A stretch of DNA of 51,411 nucleotides from Candidatus Zixiibacteriota bacterium. Lineage in GTDB: Bacteria; Zixibacteria; MSB-5A5; GN15; FEB-12. Shown one piece after another: positions 32,883 to 41,858 of the stretch (positions are counted from its first letter, which is position 1; every line of letters starts with the position of its first letter). The notes below the pieces were generated by a model. That model saw nothing but the letters and a program-made list of their open reading frames with translations. It had not been told where the DNA came from and ran no database searches. The position numbers and the translations under genes are program-made. The DNA lies in contig JAHOYZ010000053.1 in the NCBI GenBank assembly GCA_019038695.1, positions 1 to 51,411 of the forward strand, in the 5' to 3' direction.

Positions 32883-33985
32883 CGATCAACCTCCGGCATA
32901 ATGACATCAAGCGTCGCAAAATTGGCTACCAGATCAGCAATCAGCATATCGGTACCAAAGTGCGGCAATACCTGGACATGATTATAAGACGCACCACGAG
33001 TCTTGACTCGCAAAGGCTTCTTGCCACCATCAGAGATCAGGTAGACACCCAGTTCGCCACGCGAGTTTTCAATCCGCGCGTATGCCTCACCTGCCGGTGC
33101 CTTGAACGTCAACCGGCCCTTTTTGTGCCTGATATCACCCTCTGGAAGTCCGTCGAGTGCCTGAGTGATAATTCGAATGGATTGTCTTATTTCATCCAAG
33201 CGAAGCAAGTACCGATCAAAGCAGTCACCGTTATGACGCACCGGAATATCGAAATCAAACTTGTCGTATACACAGTATGGATCGTTGCGACGCAGGTCGT
33301 ATTGCACTCCCGAAGCACGCAGCGACGGACCGGATACTCCATAGGCAATAGCCAGTTCCTTCGGAAGAACCGCAATGCCTTTCGTACGGCGCAGCCAGAT
33401 CGGGTTCTCGTTGAGTAGACCTTCGTAGTCGGACAGCTTCTCGCCGATTATCTTGATTGCCTCGCGGCATTTCGGCACGAACCCTTTGGGAATATCGTTG
33501 GCTACACCTCCGACCCGAATATAATTGTAGGTCAGACGTTGTCCGCAGGTCATCTCAAACAGATCGATAATCGATTCGCGCTCTCGCAGACCGTACAGAA
33601 ACGGCGTGAGCGCTCCAATATCCATAGCTGTCACACCGTAGAAAATCAGGTGCGAGGCAATCCGGTTAAGTTCGAGCATGATGACCCGAAGATATTCAGC
33701 CCGTTCGGGGACTTCCATCTCGGCAATGCGTTCGGTAGCCAGGGCAAATACATATTCACAGGACATGGAGGTGACGTACTCAACGCGATCCATCATAGGA
33801 ATGCACTGCGAATAAGTTCGATTCTCCATGATTTTCTCAATGGCCCGATGCAAATATCCGACGACTGGCTCGATCTTGACGATCTTCTCGCCATCCATCG
33901 TAAGGACCAGCCGACACACACCGTGCGTAGACGGGTGATGCGGGCCCATATTGATGATGTATTCTTCGGTACGAAGCTCAGTCAT
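32879..33985 (-). CDS. nuoD: NADH-quinone oxidoreductase subunit D
   Basis: The 368-residue, 49-kDa-type subunit shows NMGPHHPSTHGVCRL (quinone-site His), GYLHRAIEKIMENRTY and the ending ASYNHVQVLPHFGTDMLIADL. It forms the quinone chamber with NuoB and is related to the large subunit of NiFe hydrogenases, whose metal-binding Cys are absent as expected. It is a separate gene from nuoC, unlike in E. coli where they are fused. Confidence 0.97.
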   Translation of the reverse strand: MTELRTEEYIINMGPHHPSTHGVCRLVLTMDGEKIVKIEPVVGYLHRAIEKIMENRTYSQCIPMMDRVEYVTSMSCEYVFALATERIAEMEVPERAEYLRVIMLELNRIASHLIFYGVTAMDIGALTPFLYGLRERESIIDLFEMTCGQRLTYNYIRVGGVANDIPKGFVPKCREAIKIIGEKLSDYEGLLNENPIWLRRTKGIAVLPKELAIAYGVSGPSLRASGVQYDLRRNDPYCVYDKFDFDIPVRHNGDCFDRYLLRLDEIRQSIRIITQALDGLPEGDIRHKKGRLTFKAPAGEAYARIENSRGELGVYLISDGGKKPLRVKTRGASYNHVQVLPHFGTDMLIADLVANFATLDVIMPEVDR

Positions 33986-33987
33986 AG

Positions 33988-34458
33988 TTATGGTTCCGGC
34001 ATGCGCTCAAAGTCGGGCGCATCCCAGTCTTTCCGCATCGGGTGACCCTGATCCCAATCATCGGGCAGCAGGAATCGGGTCAGATTATCGTGATTCTTGA
34101 TATTGATGCCGTACAGTTCCCACATCTCCCGTTCGTACCAATTGATGGCGGGCCAGATTTCCTGCAATGATTCAACTTCAGCCCCATCGTACGGCATAAT
34201 GACCTTGAAATCGAGGCGCAGGTTATTGGTTATGGAAGCAATGTTGTAGACTGCCTCGAAGTGCTCACCGGTATCGACACCGCCAAGATTGCACAGAAAA
34301 TCAAACTTGAGATTCTCATCGTTCTTCAAAGCCTGCGCCACTTCGAGCAATTTGTCTGCCGCGACTTCGTAAAGAGGGTCATACTTACCCGTCTCAAGCG
34401 GCTTGAGCAATCCGTCAAAGTGTTCGGTGATGTAGGTTTTGAGATCGTCGCGGGTCAC
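33988..34458 (-). CDS. nuoC: NADH-quinone oxidoreductase subunit C
   Basis: This 156-residue, 30-kDa-type subunit of the peripheral arm ends with the conserved region WYEREMWELYGINIKNHDNL then LPDDWDQGHPMRKDW. The start is GTG with AGGAG eight bases upstream. It lies two bases before nuoD. Confidence 0.95.
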   Translation of the reverse strand: MTRDDLKTYITEHFDGLLKPLETGKYDPLYEVAADKLLEVAQALKNDENLKFDFLCNLGGVDTGEHFEAVYNIASITNNLRLDFKVIMPYDGAEVESLQEIWPAINWYEREMWELYGINIKNHDNLTRFLLPDDWDQGHPMRKDWDAPDFERMPEP

Positions 34459-34459
34459 G

Positions 34460-34972
34460 CTATTTCTCCTGCCATCTCGACAGTTTCTGCTTCTTGATAA
34501 TCTCCTGGAGGTGGATACAACCTTCCATCAGAGATTCAGGTCGGGGCGGACAGCCGGGTATATAGACATCGACCGGGACAATATGGTCGATACCTTTTTC
34601 GACGGCATAACTATCATAGTAGAACGGACCACCATTAATTGTGCAGCCGCCCATAGCGATCACATAACGAGGTTCAGCCATCTGGTCATACAAACGGCGC
34701 AGTCTTGGAGCCATCTTCTTAGTAATCGTTCCCGCCGCAATAATCAGGTCCGATTGACGAGGCGAAGCACGAAATATCATGCCCAGGCGGTCGAAATCGT
34801 AGCGGGAAGCTCCGGTGCACATCAACTCGATTGCACAACAGGCTGTCCCAAAAAGTAGGTACCAAAGCGACTTGGCTTGACCCTGGTGTAAAATCATCTC
34901 AACCGAAGTGGTTACAAACGCACCACCGGGGAATTTCTCACCGTAGACTGGGAGCTTCTTAATTATACCCAT
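34460..34972 (-). CDS. nuoB: NADH-quinone oxidoreductase subunit B
   Basis: The 170-residue protein carries the four Cys of terminal cluster N2: C45 and C46 in TACCAIELM, C110 in AMGGCTINGG and C141 in IPGCPPRPE. It passes electrons to quinone at the interface with NuoD. It overlaps nuoA by ten bases. Confidence 0.97.
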   Translation of the reverse strand: MGIIKKLPVYGEKFPGGAFVTTSVEMILHQGQAKSLWYLLFGTACCAIELMCTGASRYDFDRLGMIFRASPRQSDLIIAAGTITKKMAPRLRRLYDQMAEPRYVIAMGGCTINGGPFYYDSYAVEKGIDHIVPVDVYIPGCPPRPESLMEGCIHLQEIIKKQKLSRWQEK

Positions 34973-35337
34973 TTGAGGACTCCCTTACGCCAGGCATAGA
35001 ACAGGCCAAAGAACAGAATCAATATGAAAACAACCATTTCGATCAAGGCAAACAGACCCAATTCACCAAAAGCCACCGCCCACGGGAACAGGAATACAAC
35101 TTCCACATCGAATATCACGAACAGCAGAGCAAAGATGTAGAACCGGTTATTGAACTTGAACCAGGAATCACCAACAGGAAGCTCAGCGCATTCGTAGGGA
35201 ATGCCTTTTTCCTTGTAGGGGTTACGGGGGCGAATCAGTCGGGCCAGAAAAAAAGTAAAAAGAACGATTCCGGTGCCAGCCAGAATGAAACAAAGGACCG
35301 CCAAATACTCAGACATATCGTCTACAGGACCTTCCAT
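34963..35337 (-). CDS. nuoA: NADH-quinone oxidoreductase subunit A
   Basis: This 124-residue subunit with three membrane helices has the conserved loop RPRNPYKEKGIPYECAE (variant of PYECG) and FVIFDVEVVFLFPWAV. It is the first gene of the nuoABCDHIJKLMN block. The ATG at 35337 has GATGAAGG just upstream; an alternative start is the ATG at 35316. Confidence 0.94.
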   Translation of the reverse strand: MEGPVDDMSEYLAVLCFILAGTGIVLFTFFLARLIRPRNPYKEKGIPYECAELPVGDSWFKFNNRFYIFALLFVIFDVEVVFLFPWAVAFGELGLFALIEMVVFILILFFGLFYAWRKGVLKWV

Positions 35338-35608
35338 CCTTCATCGGCCGTATTGTGACCGAATTCACATATATAGAAGCGACAAGAAAGCCTGTTTTTG
35401 AATCAAGTCAAGAAGATTTTGGGGCAAATTGAACTCGACCCACTTGACCTGACGCACGATTCTGCTGTCCTCTACGGGCAATGACCCGTTAAACTTGATA
35501 GTGGAGGTCTGATAGCCGAATCGAGGACCGGGCCGATTGTTGAATCGGCTCCGGATAACGTTAGATTCTTAAGGATGAAATCATGATCCTATGTGCAACA
35601 TTACTGCC
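35338..35608. other. Gap between the oxidoreductase/diaphorase operon and nuoA
   Basis: The 271 bases contain no gene. A perfect 7-bp stem hairpin GCCGATT-GTTG-AATCGGC lies at 35532-35549 without a T-tract, and ACGGG-TCATTG-CCCGT lies near 35475-35490. A nuo promoter is expected here, but I found no convincing -35/-10 pair: TTGACT near 35410 has no well-spaced -10. Confidence 0.5.
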
Positions 35609-36061
35609 TTATCCGGCGACTTTGACCTTTGGCACAACAGCCCTGGGCTGGACCACAGGTTTGTATACGAGCGCCTTCGTTGGACAAAAACGGGCACAAG
35701 CCGGATCACCCTCACACAAGTCACACTTGACCACCAAATCCTGAGTGGCATCATACACGCTACACCCGAACGGACAAGCTACCGTACAGGCCATACATTT
35801 GACACACTTGTCCTGGTTGAGTTCTATCGCGCCCGTTTCCTCGTTCAGTCGCAGAGCATCGACCAAACATGATTTCACACACGCGGGATCGTCACATTGT
35901 AAGCAAGCGACTGATACCCACAGATCCTTAAAACCACCGTCCAGAACAAATATGCGTGACCGGCCGGGCTTGCCGCTAATGGCATGATTGAATGAACAGG
36001 CCAGTTCACATGTACGGCACCCGATACAGAGATTCGGAGTAACGATCAGTTGGGATTTCAT
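35609..36061 (-). CDS. Four-cluster polyferredoxin of the HydN/HycB type
   Basis: The ATG at 36061 overlaps the stop of the upstream gene (ATGA) and gives 150 residues; the longer open frame begins within the neighbour and is rejected. Sixteen Cys fit four [4Fe-4S] clusters: 12/15/18/22, 53/56/61/65, 86/89/92/96 and 113/116/122/126. This is the layout of HydN/HycB/DmsB-like electron-transfer subunits. It is the last gene of the oxidoreductase/diaphorase operon, so it probably carries electrons between that complex and another enzyme, possibly the complex I core encoded next. No signal peptide is present, so it is cytoplasmic. Confidence 0.85.
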   Translation of the reverse strand: MKSQLIVTPNLCIGCRTCELACSFNHAISGKPGRSRIFVLDGGFKDLWVSVACLQCDDPACVKSCLVDALRLNEETGAIELNQDKCVKCMACTVACPFGCSVYDATQDLVVKCDLCEGDPACARFCPTKALVYKPVVQPRAVVPKVKVAG

Positions 36062-36840
36062 GATGCTGTCTCCTCCTCTCTGGTCCATTGGGAAAGACGC
36101 CCCATAGTCGCCGCGATTTCCATGCGACGACAATCATCACAAATGTCAAAATATTCGCGTGGAATATCGCGTGTCACTGAGAGACTGTCAGCGAATTCGG
36201 TCGTGAGGGTCAATTTGCCGCATTGGGAACAGGCGATCCTTTCGAACTGCTTGCCCCAGATCTTACGCTTGGGACCCCTTTCAGAGTACTTGATAAAACC
36301 GGTGGGACAACAATGGGCACACGCCAGACAACCCACACAGTCAGGCGGCGCTTCCTTGAGTGGAGGGGCAATTTGCTTGGTATGGCCGCGACCAATGGTA
36401 GATATGGCCGAAAACCCCATCCGTTCGCAGATACGGGTACAAAGGCCACAAAGAATACAATCATCACCGTCCGGTACTTCTGCGTAACTTGTGGTTGGCA
36501 CACCATGCTCGGCCGCCAGTTTCTGAATGAATAGTGAATGCGGATGACGTGCCAGATATAGATCAAGCAGTGTCTTGCGAATCTCATTGACTGGCTCGCA
36601 GTGGGTGCTTACGATCAGTCCGTCAGCCACCGGGTAGAGACAGGAAGTCACGTAGTTCTTCCAACCATCCCAGTCAGCCCGGGTAATCTCCACCGTACAA
36701 AGTCGGCACGACCCAAATGGCTCGACCGAATCGTGGTGACAGATGGCCGGAACATCAATACCGAGTCGCTTGATCACATCCAGCAGCATCTCGCCTTCTG
36801 ATGCCTGCACGACCCGTCCATTTATTGTCAGATGAACCAT
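36058..36840 (-). CDS. HoxU/NuoG-N-terminus-like Fe-S protein lacking the His-Cys3 cluster
   Basis: The 260-residue protein starts with a plant-type [2Fe-2S] domain (C34, C45, C48, C67). The following region, where NuoG and HoxU have a His-Cys3 motif, reads HPHSLFIQKL with no Cys. Two [4Fe-4S] motifs come next (C128/131/134/138 and C168/171/174/178). The tail contains CSQC (204-207) and CDDC (234-237), a possible extra cluster or zinc site. It matches the front part of NuoG or of HydA without the active-site domain. It follows the NuoF-like gene by nine bases and probably completes a soluble NAD(H)-linked diaphorase with it. Confidence 0.85.
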   Translation of the reverse strand: MVHLTINGRVVQASEGEMLLDVIKRLGIDVPAICHHDSVEPFGSCRLCTVEITRADWDGWKNYVTSCLYPVADGLIVSTHCEPVNEIRKTLLDLYLARHPHSLFIQKLAAEHGVPTTSYAEVPDGDDCILCGLCTRICERMGFSAISTIGRGHTKQIAPPLKEAPPDCVGCLACAHCCPTGFIKYSERGPKRKIWGKQFERIACSQCGKLTLTTEFADSLSVTRDIPREYFDICDDCRRMEIAATMGRLSQWTREEETAS

Positions 36841-36849
36841 TCGTTTCTC

Positions 36850-38706
36850 CTATAAAACCTCAATGGCATCCCGAGTGCAGACAACCTTACAGGCGCCGCA
36901 CTTGGTACATTTGTCCTGGTCGATGACGTGAACTTTCTTCTTTTTGCCCGTGATAGCATCAAATGCACACGCCGGCAAACAGGCCATACAGCCATCACAC
37001 ATCTCATCTATGATATCAAACCGAATCAACTCCCGGCAGACTTTGGCCGGGCATTTCTTGTCACGGATATGGACCAGGTATTCATCCCGGAAATATCGCA
37101 ACGTACTGATAAATGGATTCGGACCCGACTTCCCAAGCCCGCACAACGAGGCGGCCATAATGACATCCGAGAGCTTCTCCATCTTTTCAAGGTCTTCCTC
37201 GCTACCTTGACCGTCGCATATTTTCTGCACCAACCCGTGCAACTGAAAAAGCCCTTCCCGACAGGGAACACATTTGCCGCAGGATTCTTCCACAAGGAAA
37301 GCCAGGAAATACTTGGCCACATCGACTACGCAGGTTTGATCGTCCATGACAATCATCCCGCCCGAACCCATCATGGAATAGGCTTCCGTGAGTGTATCGA
37401 AATCGACCGGCAGATCAAGTTTATCTTCCGGCAGACAGCCGCCCGATGGCCCCCCGGTCTGCACTGCTTTGAAGGGTCGGTCGTCGAGAATCCCACCACC
37501 TATTTCATAGATTATCTCGCGCAGAGTGGTGCCCATCGGCACCTCGATGAGACCCGTGTTACGGACTTTGCCAACCAACGAGAAAGCCTTGGTGCCGGTG
37601 CTCTTTTTCGTACCGATACCAGCGAACCATTTGCCGCCTTTATCGATAATCACCGGTACATTGGCGTATGATTCAACATTATTCAGAACCGTTGGCTTAT
37701 CAAGATAACCCTTCAATACCGAGCGAACATATTTGGCCCGAGGTTCGCCCACCTCGCCCGCAATAGATTTCATCAGAGCGGATGACTCGCCACAAACAAA
37801 TGCCCCTCCCCCACGACTCACCTTCAATGTGAAATCAAAGCCGGAACCAAGGATGTTTTCACCGAGGAACCCATACTCTGTCGCCTGCTGGATAGCCAGT
37901 TTCAGGTTCTCAACAGCCAGTGGATACTCCTCACGGACATATATGTAGCCCTCGTGCGCTCCAACGGCAAAGGCGGCAATAACCATTCCCTCCAGCACCG
38001 AATGCGGATCGCCCTCCATAATGGAGCGGTCCATAAACGCTCCGGGGTCCCCCTCATCACCGTTACAGATAACGTAATGGGGAGTGTCCTCTGCTTTGGC
38101 ACAGGTAGACCATTTGCGTCCTGCCGCAAAGCCAGCCCCGCCCCGACCGCGTAGTCCGGAGGTGGTGACTTCGGCCACAATATCCTCCGGCCTCATCTTC
38201 GTTAGTGCCTTAGCCAGCGCTTTGTATCCACCAACTACGATGTATTCTTCAATTTTGTATTGATCAATCTGCCCCAGGTTACGCAGAGCGATGCGTTGTT
38301 GACGGGCGTAGAAAGGAATGTCGTGATAGCGTTCGATCTTGTGACCGTTGGACGGATCATCGTACAGTAACCGCTTGATCGTTTCGTCTTTGCGGATTGA
38401 CATATCGACTATCTTTTCCACATCCTTCGGCTTCACATGCGTGTAGAAAGTGCCTTTCGGCTCGATCACAACCATCGGGCCTTGCTGACAGAAACCATGA
38501 CAGCCGGTTTCTTTGAGAGCCTCTACCTTAAAACCCTTGATCCGTTTCTTCTTGAGAACTTTGTGTAACTCTTCAACTATCCTGGCCGCGCCGTTGGCCA
38601 GACATCCCGGTCCACAGCAGACCATGATTTTCTTAGCGTGCTTCTTCTCAGCCGCGACCAGTTCCTTGCGAAGTTTGGTTAATTGGGCAGGTTTATTGAC
38701 TCGCAT
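36850..38706 (-). CDS. NuoF/HydB-like NAD(H)-binding flavoprotein with extra ferredoxin domains
   Basis: The 618 residues comprise an N-terminal thioredoxin-fold [2Fe-2S] domain (C30, C35, C69, C73), an FMN/NADH domain (RGRGGAGF 186-193, NGDEGDPGAFMDR), a [4Fe-4S] site (C476, C479, C482, C522) and a C-terminal two-cluster ferredoxin (C570/573/576/580 and C600/603/606/610). This exact order is that of HydB/HndC in NAD-linked, electron-bifurcating hydrogenases, not of the shorter NuoF of respiratory complex I. It should exchange electrons between NAD(P)H and ferredoxin-level carriers. No hydrogenase subunit is encoded nearby. The symbol nuoF is commonly used in automatic annotation. Confidence 0.92.
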   Translation of the reverse strand: MRVNKPAQLTKLRKELVAAEKKHAKKIMVCCGPGCLANGAARIVEELHKVLKKKRIKGFKVEALKETGCHGFCQQGPMVVIEPKGTFYTHVKPKDVEKIVDMSIRKDETIKRLLYDDPSNGHKIERYHDIPFYARQQRIALRNLGQIDQYKIEEYIVVGGYKALAKALTKMRPEDIVAEVTTSGLRGRGGAGFAAGRKWSTCAKAEDTPHYVICNGDEGDPGAFMDRSIMEGDPHSVLEGMVIAAFAVGAHEGYIYVREEYPLAVENLKLAIQQATEYGFLGENILGSGFDFTLKVSRGGGAFVCGESSALMKSIAGEVGEPRAKYVRSVLKGYLDKPTVLNNVESYANVPVIIDKGGKWFAGIGTKKSTGTKAFSLVGKVRNTGLIEVPMGTTLREIIYEIGGGILDDRPFKAVQTGGPSGGCLPEDKLDLPVDFDTLTEAYSMMGSGGMIVMDDQTCVVDVAKYFLAFLVEESCGKCVPCREGLFQLHGLVQKICDGQGSEEDLEKMEKLSDVIMAASLCGLGKSGPNPFISTLRYFRDEYLVHIRDKKCPAKVCRELIRFDIIDEMCDGCMACLPACAFDAITGKKKKVHVIDQDKCTKCGACKVVCTRDAIEVL

Positions 38707-38707
38707 C

Positions 38708-39163
38708 TCAACCTCCCTTCAACAGTTTCTTGGTCGCGGTGACTTTGACCGAGCCATAATACTTCTCGTTGACAATGACTACCGGAGCCATCGCACAGGC
38801 GCCTACACAGTTGACGACTTCAACCGTGAACTTGAGATCAGGTGTAGTTTCGCCGGACTTGATATTGAGCCTGGTCTCCAGTTGTTCGAGAATCTGCCCC
38901 GCCCCCCGGATGTGACAGGTAGTGCCCATACAGACCCGGATCACACGGTCACCTTTCGGATTGAGACTGAATGCGTTATAGAAAGTCGAGACCGAAAACA
39001 CCTTGCTCATCGGTACGCTCAGATATTCGGCCGTCTGCTTGAGCGCATCGCAAGGAAGGAAATTGAACTCCTTCTGAATGTCCTGAAGAACCGCAATCAG
39101 CGATTGCGGTGTCTGGGGGTAGCGACCGAAAATCTCCGGCAGCTTACTCATGTCGTGATTCAT
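38708..39163 (-). CDS. nuoE: NuoE/HydC-like thioredoxin-fold [2Fe-2S] subunit
   Basis: This 151-residue protein has a helical start (LIAVLQDIQKEFNFLP) and a thioredoxin-like domain with the four cluster Cys C78, C83 (CMGTTC), C119 and C123 (CVGAC). It pairs with the NuoF/HydB-like protein encoded one base downstream. Its start overlaps the oxidoreductase gamma gene by four bases, which ties the diaphorase and the 2-oxoacid oxidoreductase into one operon. Confidence 0.93.
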   Translation of the reverse strand: MNHDMSKLPEIFGRYPQTPQSLIAVLQDIQKEFNFLPCDALKQTAEYLSVPMSKVFSVSTFYNAFSLNPKGDRVIRVCMGTTCHIRGAGQILEQLETRLNIKSGETTPDLKFTVEVVNCVGACAMAPVVIVNEKYYGSVKVTATKKLLKGG

Positions 39164-39726
39164 GCGCTGTCCTTCTGTCGGATGATTTTACAGCCCAGTT
39201 TGTAGCCTTCCTTGAGCACTTGCAGATTCAGGTCCAGCATACTTTTCTTCTTACCCAGTTTTTCCTTCAATGTCTCGGAGACTGTCTTGATGTCAACGAT
39301 TCCCGAGGCACCAATAAACGCTCCCAGAATAGCGACATTGGCCGCTTTAGCATTGCCGGCCTTTAGCGCCATCTCATTGGCCGGGATCAGCATCTGGGTG
39401 AAATCGGTTCGGTCACTGGTGACATTGATCAAGGTGCTATTCACCAGAAACAAACCACCCTGTCTGACTGTTGGGCCAAACTTGTCAAACGATGGACGGT
39501 TGAAAACACAAATGCATTGCGGCGTAGTCACGATGGGAGAACCAATCCGTTTGTCCGACACTACTACCGTACAGTAGGCGGTACCACCGCGCATCTCAGG
39601 ACCGTAGGAGGGTATCCAGGCAACCTGTTTTTCCTCGCGGATACCGGCGTAGGCCAACAGTTGCCCGGCGGTCATTATGCCCTGTCCTCCGAAACCCGCA
39701 AAAGTAACTTCATACTGCCCTGTCAT
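39160..39726 (-). CDS. 2-oxoacid:ferredoxin oxidoreductase, gamma subunit
   Basis: The 188-residue protein is the gamma (domain III) subunit of four-subunit 2-oxoacid oxidoreductases: VTFAGFGGQGIMTAGQLLAY near the start, WIPSYGPEMRGGTAYCTVVV, and SPIVTTPQCICVFNRPS. It helps form the CoA and TPP environment of the complex. It overlaps the beta gene by four bases. Confidence 0.93.
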   Translation of the reverse strand: MTGQYEVTFAGFGGQGIMTAGQLLAYAGIREEKQVAWIPSYGPEMRGGTAYCTVVVSDKRIGSPIVTTPQCICVFNRPSFDKFGPTVRQGGLFLVNSTLINVTSDRTDFTQMLIPANEMALKAGNAKAANVAILGAFIGASGIVDIKTVSETLKEKLGKKKSMLDLNLQVLKEGYKLGCKIIRQKDSA

Positions 39727-40487
39727 TTGCTCTCCTCCCGGGCTGGGTCCTTAAAACACTTGATCGGATAGTAAGCTGTCATCTGTTCATCCAGCCACTT
39801 GTTCGACTCTTCCGGTGTCTTTCCCCAATTGGTGGGACAGGTTGACAGGACTTCCACCATTCCATAACATCGCCCCTCAGCCTGATATTGGAACGCTTTG
39901 CGGATTGCTCTTTTCGCATTGATAATATGTCGTGGCGTATGCACCGCCACTCGTTCAATATAGCTCGGAGTCACCAGGGACGATAGCAGTTCGGCCATCC
40001 GTATCGGGTGCCCTGTCAGGGCGACATCGCGACCCATGGGGCAAGTTGTCGAGACCTGCATAGGGAGAGTGGTGGGAGCCATTTGCCCGCCGGTCATACC
40101 ATAAATGGCATTATTGACAAAGATTGTCGTAAACTTCTCACCACGGTTAGCAGCGTGGACAATCTCACCCATCCCTATCGAAGCCAGGTCTCCATCCCCC
40201 TGGTAAGTGAAGACCATCATATCGGGACGCAACCGCTTGAACCCGGTCGCCAACGCCGGTGCACGACCGTGTGGAGCTTCCATGAAATCACAATTGAAAT
40301 AGTTATAAGCCAAGACAGAACAACCCACCGGAGCTACTCCAACGGTCCGATCGCGGACTCCAAGCTCATCGAGGGCTTCAGCTACCAGTCGGTGGATTAT
40401 CCCATGCGTACAACCGGGACAATAGTGAGTAACTGTCTCCTGCATTGATTCCGGCCGGGAAAATAACGTCGTACTGCTTATCGTCAT
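39723..40487 (-). CDS. 2-oxoacid:ferredoxin oxidoreductase, beta (TPP-binding) subunit
   Basis: This is a 254-residue thiamine-diphosphate-binding subunit. YCPGCTHGIIHRL, the TPP/Mg motif GDGDLASIGMGEIVHAANRG, FVNNAIYGMTGGQMAPT and the ending NKWLDEQM are typical of KorB/VorB-type beta chains. With the alpha, gamma and delta subunits it decarboxylates a 2-oxoacid to an acyl-CoA and reduces ferredoxin, or runs in reverse. The TPP motif is intact. Confidence 0.94.
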   Translation of the reverse strand: MTISSTTLFSRPESMQETVTHYCPGCTHGIIHRLVAEALDELGVRDRTVGVAPVGCSVLAYNYFNCDFMEAPHGRAPALATGFKRLRPDMMVFTYQGDGDLASIGMGEIVHAANRGEKFTTIFVNNAIYGMTGGQMAPTTLPMQVSTTCPMGRDVALTGHPIRMAELLSSLVTPSYIERVAVHTPRHIINAKRAIRKAFQYQAEGRCYGMVEVLSTCPTNWGKTPEESNKWLDEQMTAYYPIKCFKDPAREESK

Positions 40488-40494
40488 AACAACC

Positions 40495-41604
40495 TCACTT
40501 CCCTTTCCTGCCGGAGGTGGAACGTTTCTTCTTTGGCCGAATTAGCTTAAGCACTTCATCCCGAACCTCCTCAGGCGTAGGAACAATACCTCCCGTGCGG
40601 CCAAAGAACTCAATCGGTTTCACACCCAGAACCGCCCTCTGAACATCTTCCACCATCTGGGCTGTGCTCATTTCGACGGTTAATACAGTCTTGATGTTTT
40701 TCTTTTTCGCCTCGCGAAGAACTTCCTTCTCCGGGAACGGAAACAGGGTAATCGGCCGGAACAGCCCGACGGAAACCCCTTCGCTTTCGAGATCATCAAT
40801 CACGGTCTGACAAATACGAGCCATCGTTCCATAGGAAACGATGAGAAGCTTGTTTTTCGGACTGACCTTGTAATGCTCGAAACGTACCTCTTCCTTCTTC
40901 ATCTGCTCATATTTTTTGTCCAGCAGCCAGGAATTATCTTCGAGTTGGTGCGGGTCGAGAAAGAGAGATTTGATTATTACCGGTTTGCGTCCCTTAGCCC
41001 CGGTTGCAGCCCAGGCGCGGTCTTCGGGATTGACACGATTTTGCTTCACATCACCTTCGGGAAACTCGACCGCTTCCATCATCTGGCCAATCATTCCGTC
41101 ACCGATCATCATAACCGGATTGAGATACTTGTCGGCCAGGTCAAAAGCCAATCCCATGAGATCAACGGCTTCTTGAACGGTCGAGGGAGCCAGTACCAGC
41201 AACCGATAATCACCGTGCCCTCCTCCTTTGACCGCTTGAAAGTAATCTGATTGGGCGGGAAGGATTCCGCCAAGCCCGGGTCCGCCACGCATGATATTCA
41301 CCAGAACGGCCGGCAAATGGGCTCCAGCCATATATGAGATAGCCTCCTGCATCAGCGAGATTCCGGGACTGGATGAAGTAGTAAATACACGCTTGCCTGT
41401 TGAGGCTGCGCCAAAAAGCATATTTCCGACTGCTACTTCGCTCTCACCCTGCAGAAAAACCCCTCCCACCTCAGGCATCCGTTTCGTGAGATATTCCGCC
41501 ACTTCGGATTGTGGAGTAATCGGATAGCAGAAATAACCCTCGGCTCCGGCTCGAATAGCGGCCTCGGCGATAGCTTCGTTACCCTTCATTAGTATTCTTG
41601 CCAT
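40495..41604 (-). CDS. vorB: 2-oxoacid:ferredoxin oxidoreductase, alpha subunit (VorB/KorA-like)
   Basis: The 369-residue alpha subunit begins LMKGNEAIAEAAIRAGAEGY and shows YPITPQSEVAEYL, SSSPGISLMQEAISYM, NIMRGGPGLGG and GGHGDYRLLVLAPS. This wording is closest to chains annotated as 3-methyl-2-oxobutanoate oxidoreductase (VorB), but 2-oxoglutarate enzymes are very similar and substrate cannot be settled by eye. A Lys/Arg-rich C-terminus follows. It lies seven bases before the beta gene and shares one base with the delta gene. Confidence 0.9.
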   Translation of the reverse strand: MARILMKGNEAIAEAAIRAGAEGYFCYPITPQSEVAEYLTKRMPEVGGVFLQGESEVAVGNMLFGAASTGKRVFTTSSSPGISLMQEAISYMAGAHLPAVLVNIMRGGPGLGGILPAQSDYFQAVKGGGHGDYRLLVLAPSTVQEAVDLMGLAFDLADKYLNPVMMIGDGMIGQMMEAVEFPEGDVKQNRVNPEDRAWAATGAKGRKPVIIKSLFLDPHQLEDNSWLLDKKYEQMKKEEVRFEHYKVSPKNKLLIVSYGTMARICQTVIDDLESEGVSVGLFRPITLFPFPEKEVLREAKKKNIKTVLTVEMSTAQMVEDVQRAVLGVKPIEFFGRTGGIVPTPEEVRDEVLKLIRPKKKRSTSGRKGK

Positions 41605-41858
41605 TAGCTATTTTTTCCAATCCCTTGATAGTCAACCAGGTTGAAAATCGTTCCGTGTACGTGTACTTCGATAGCAATATCGGGACACATTATCGCACAC
41701 AGCTGGCAACCGATACACCGCGAAGGATCATGAACCTGGGCGTAGTAATAACCCCGGACTGTGATATCCTTGGACATTGATATAATCTTCTGCGGGCACA
41801 CCTGGGCACACATCTCGCATCCTTTGCAGTGATTCTTATCTATCAGTATTCCCGGCAT
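41604..41858 (-). CDS. 2-oxoacid:ferredoxin oxidoreductase, delta subunit (two [4Fe-4S])
   Basis: This 84-residue ferredoxin-like subunit has CKGCEMCAQVCP and CIGCQLCAIMCP for two [4Fe-4S] clusters. It moves electrons from the TPP site to free ferredoxin or another acceptor. It abuts the ATPase gene with no gap and shares one base with the alpha gene. Confidence 0.94.
   Translation of the reverse strand: MPGILIDKNHCKGCEMCAQVCPQKIISMSKDITVRGYYYAQVHDPSRCIGCQLCAIMCPDIAIEVHVHGTIFNLVDYQGIGKNS

Noticed and set aside
35532-35549. Terminator between the polyferredoxin gene and nuoA
   Set aside because: The 7-bp stem is perfect but no T-tract follows on either strand, so termination is not supported.
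35609-36133. Longer version of the polyferredoxin starting at 36133
   Set aside because: The extra 24 residues lie inside the preceding gene. The ATG at 36061, in an ATGA overlap, begins just before the first cluster motif.
36928-37671. A 247-residue open frame antisense to the NuoF/HydB-like gene
   Set aside because: It lies wholly inside a well-conserved gene and shows no recognisable features.
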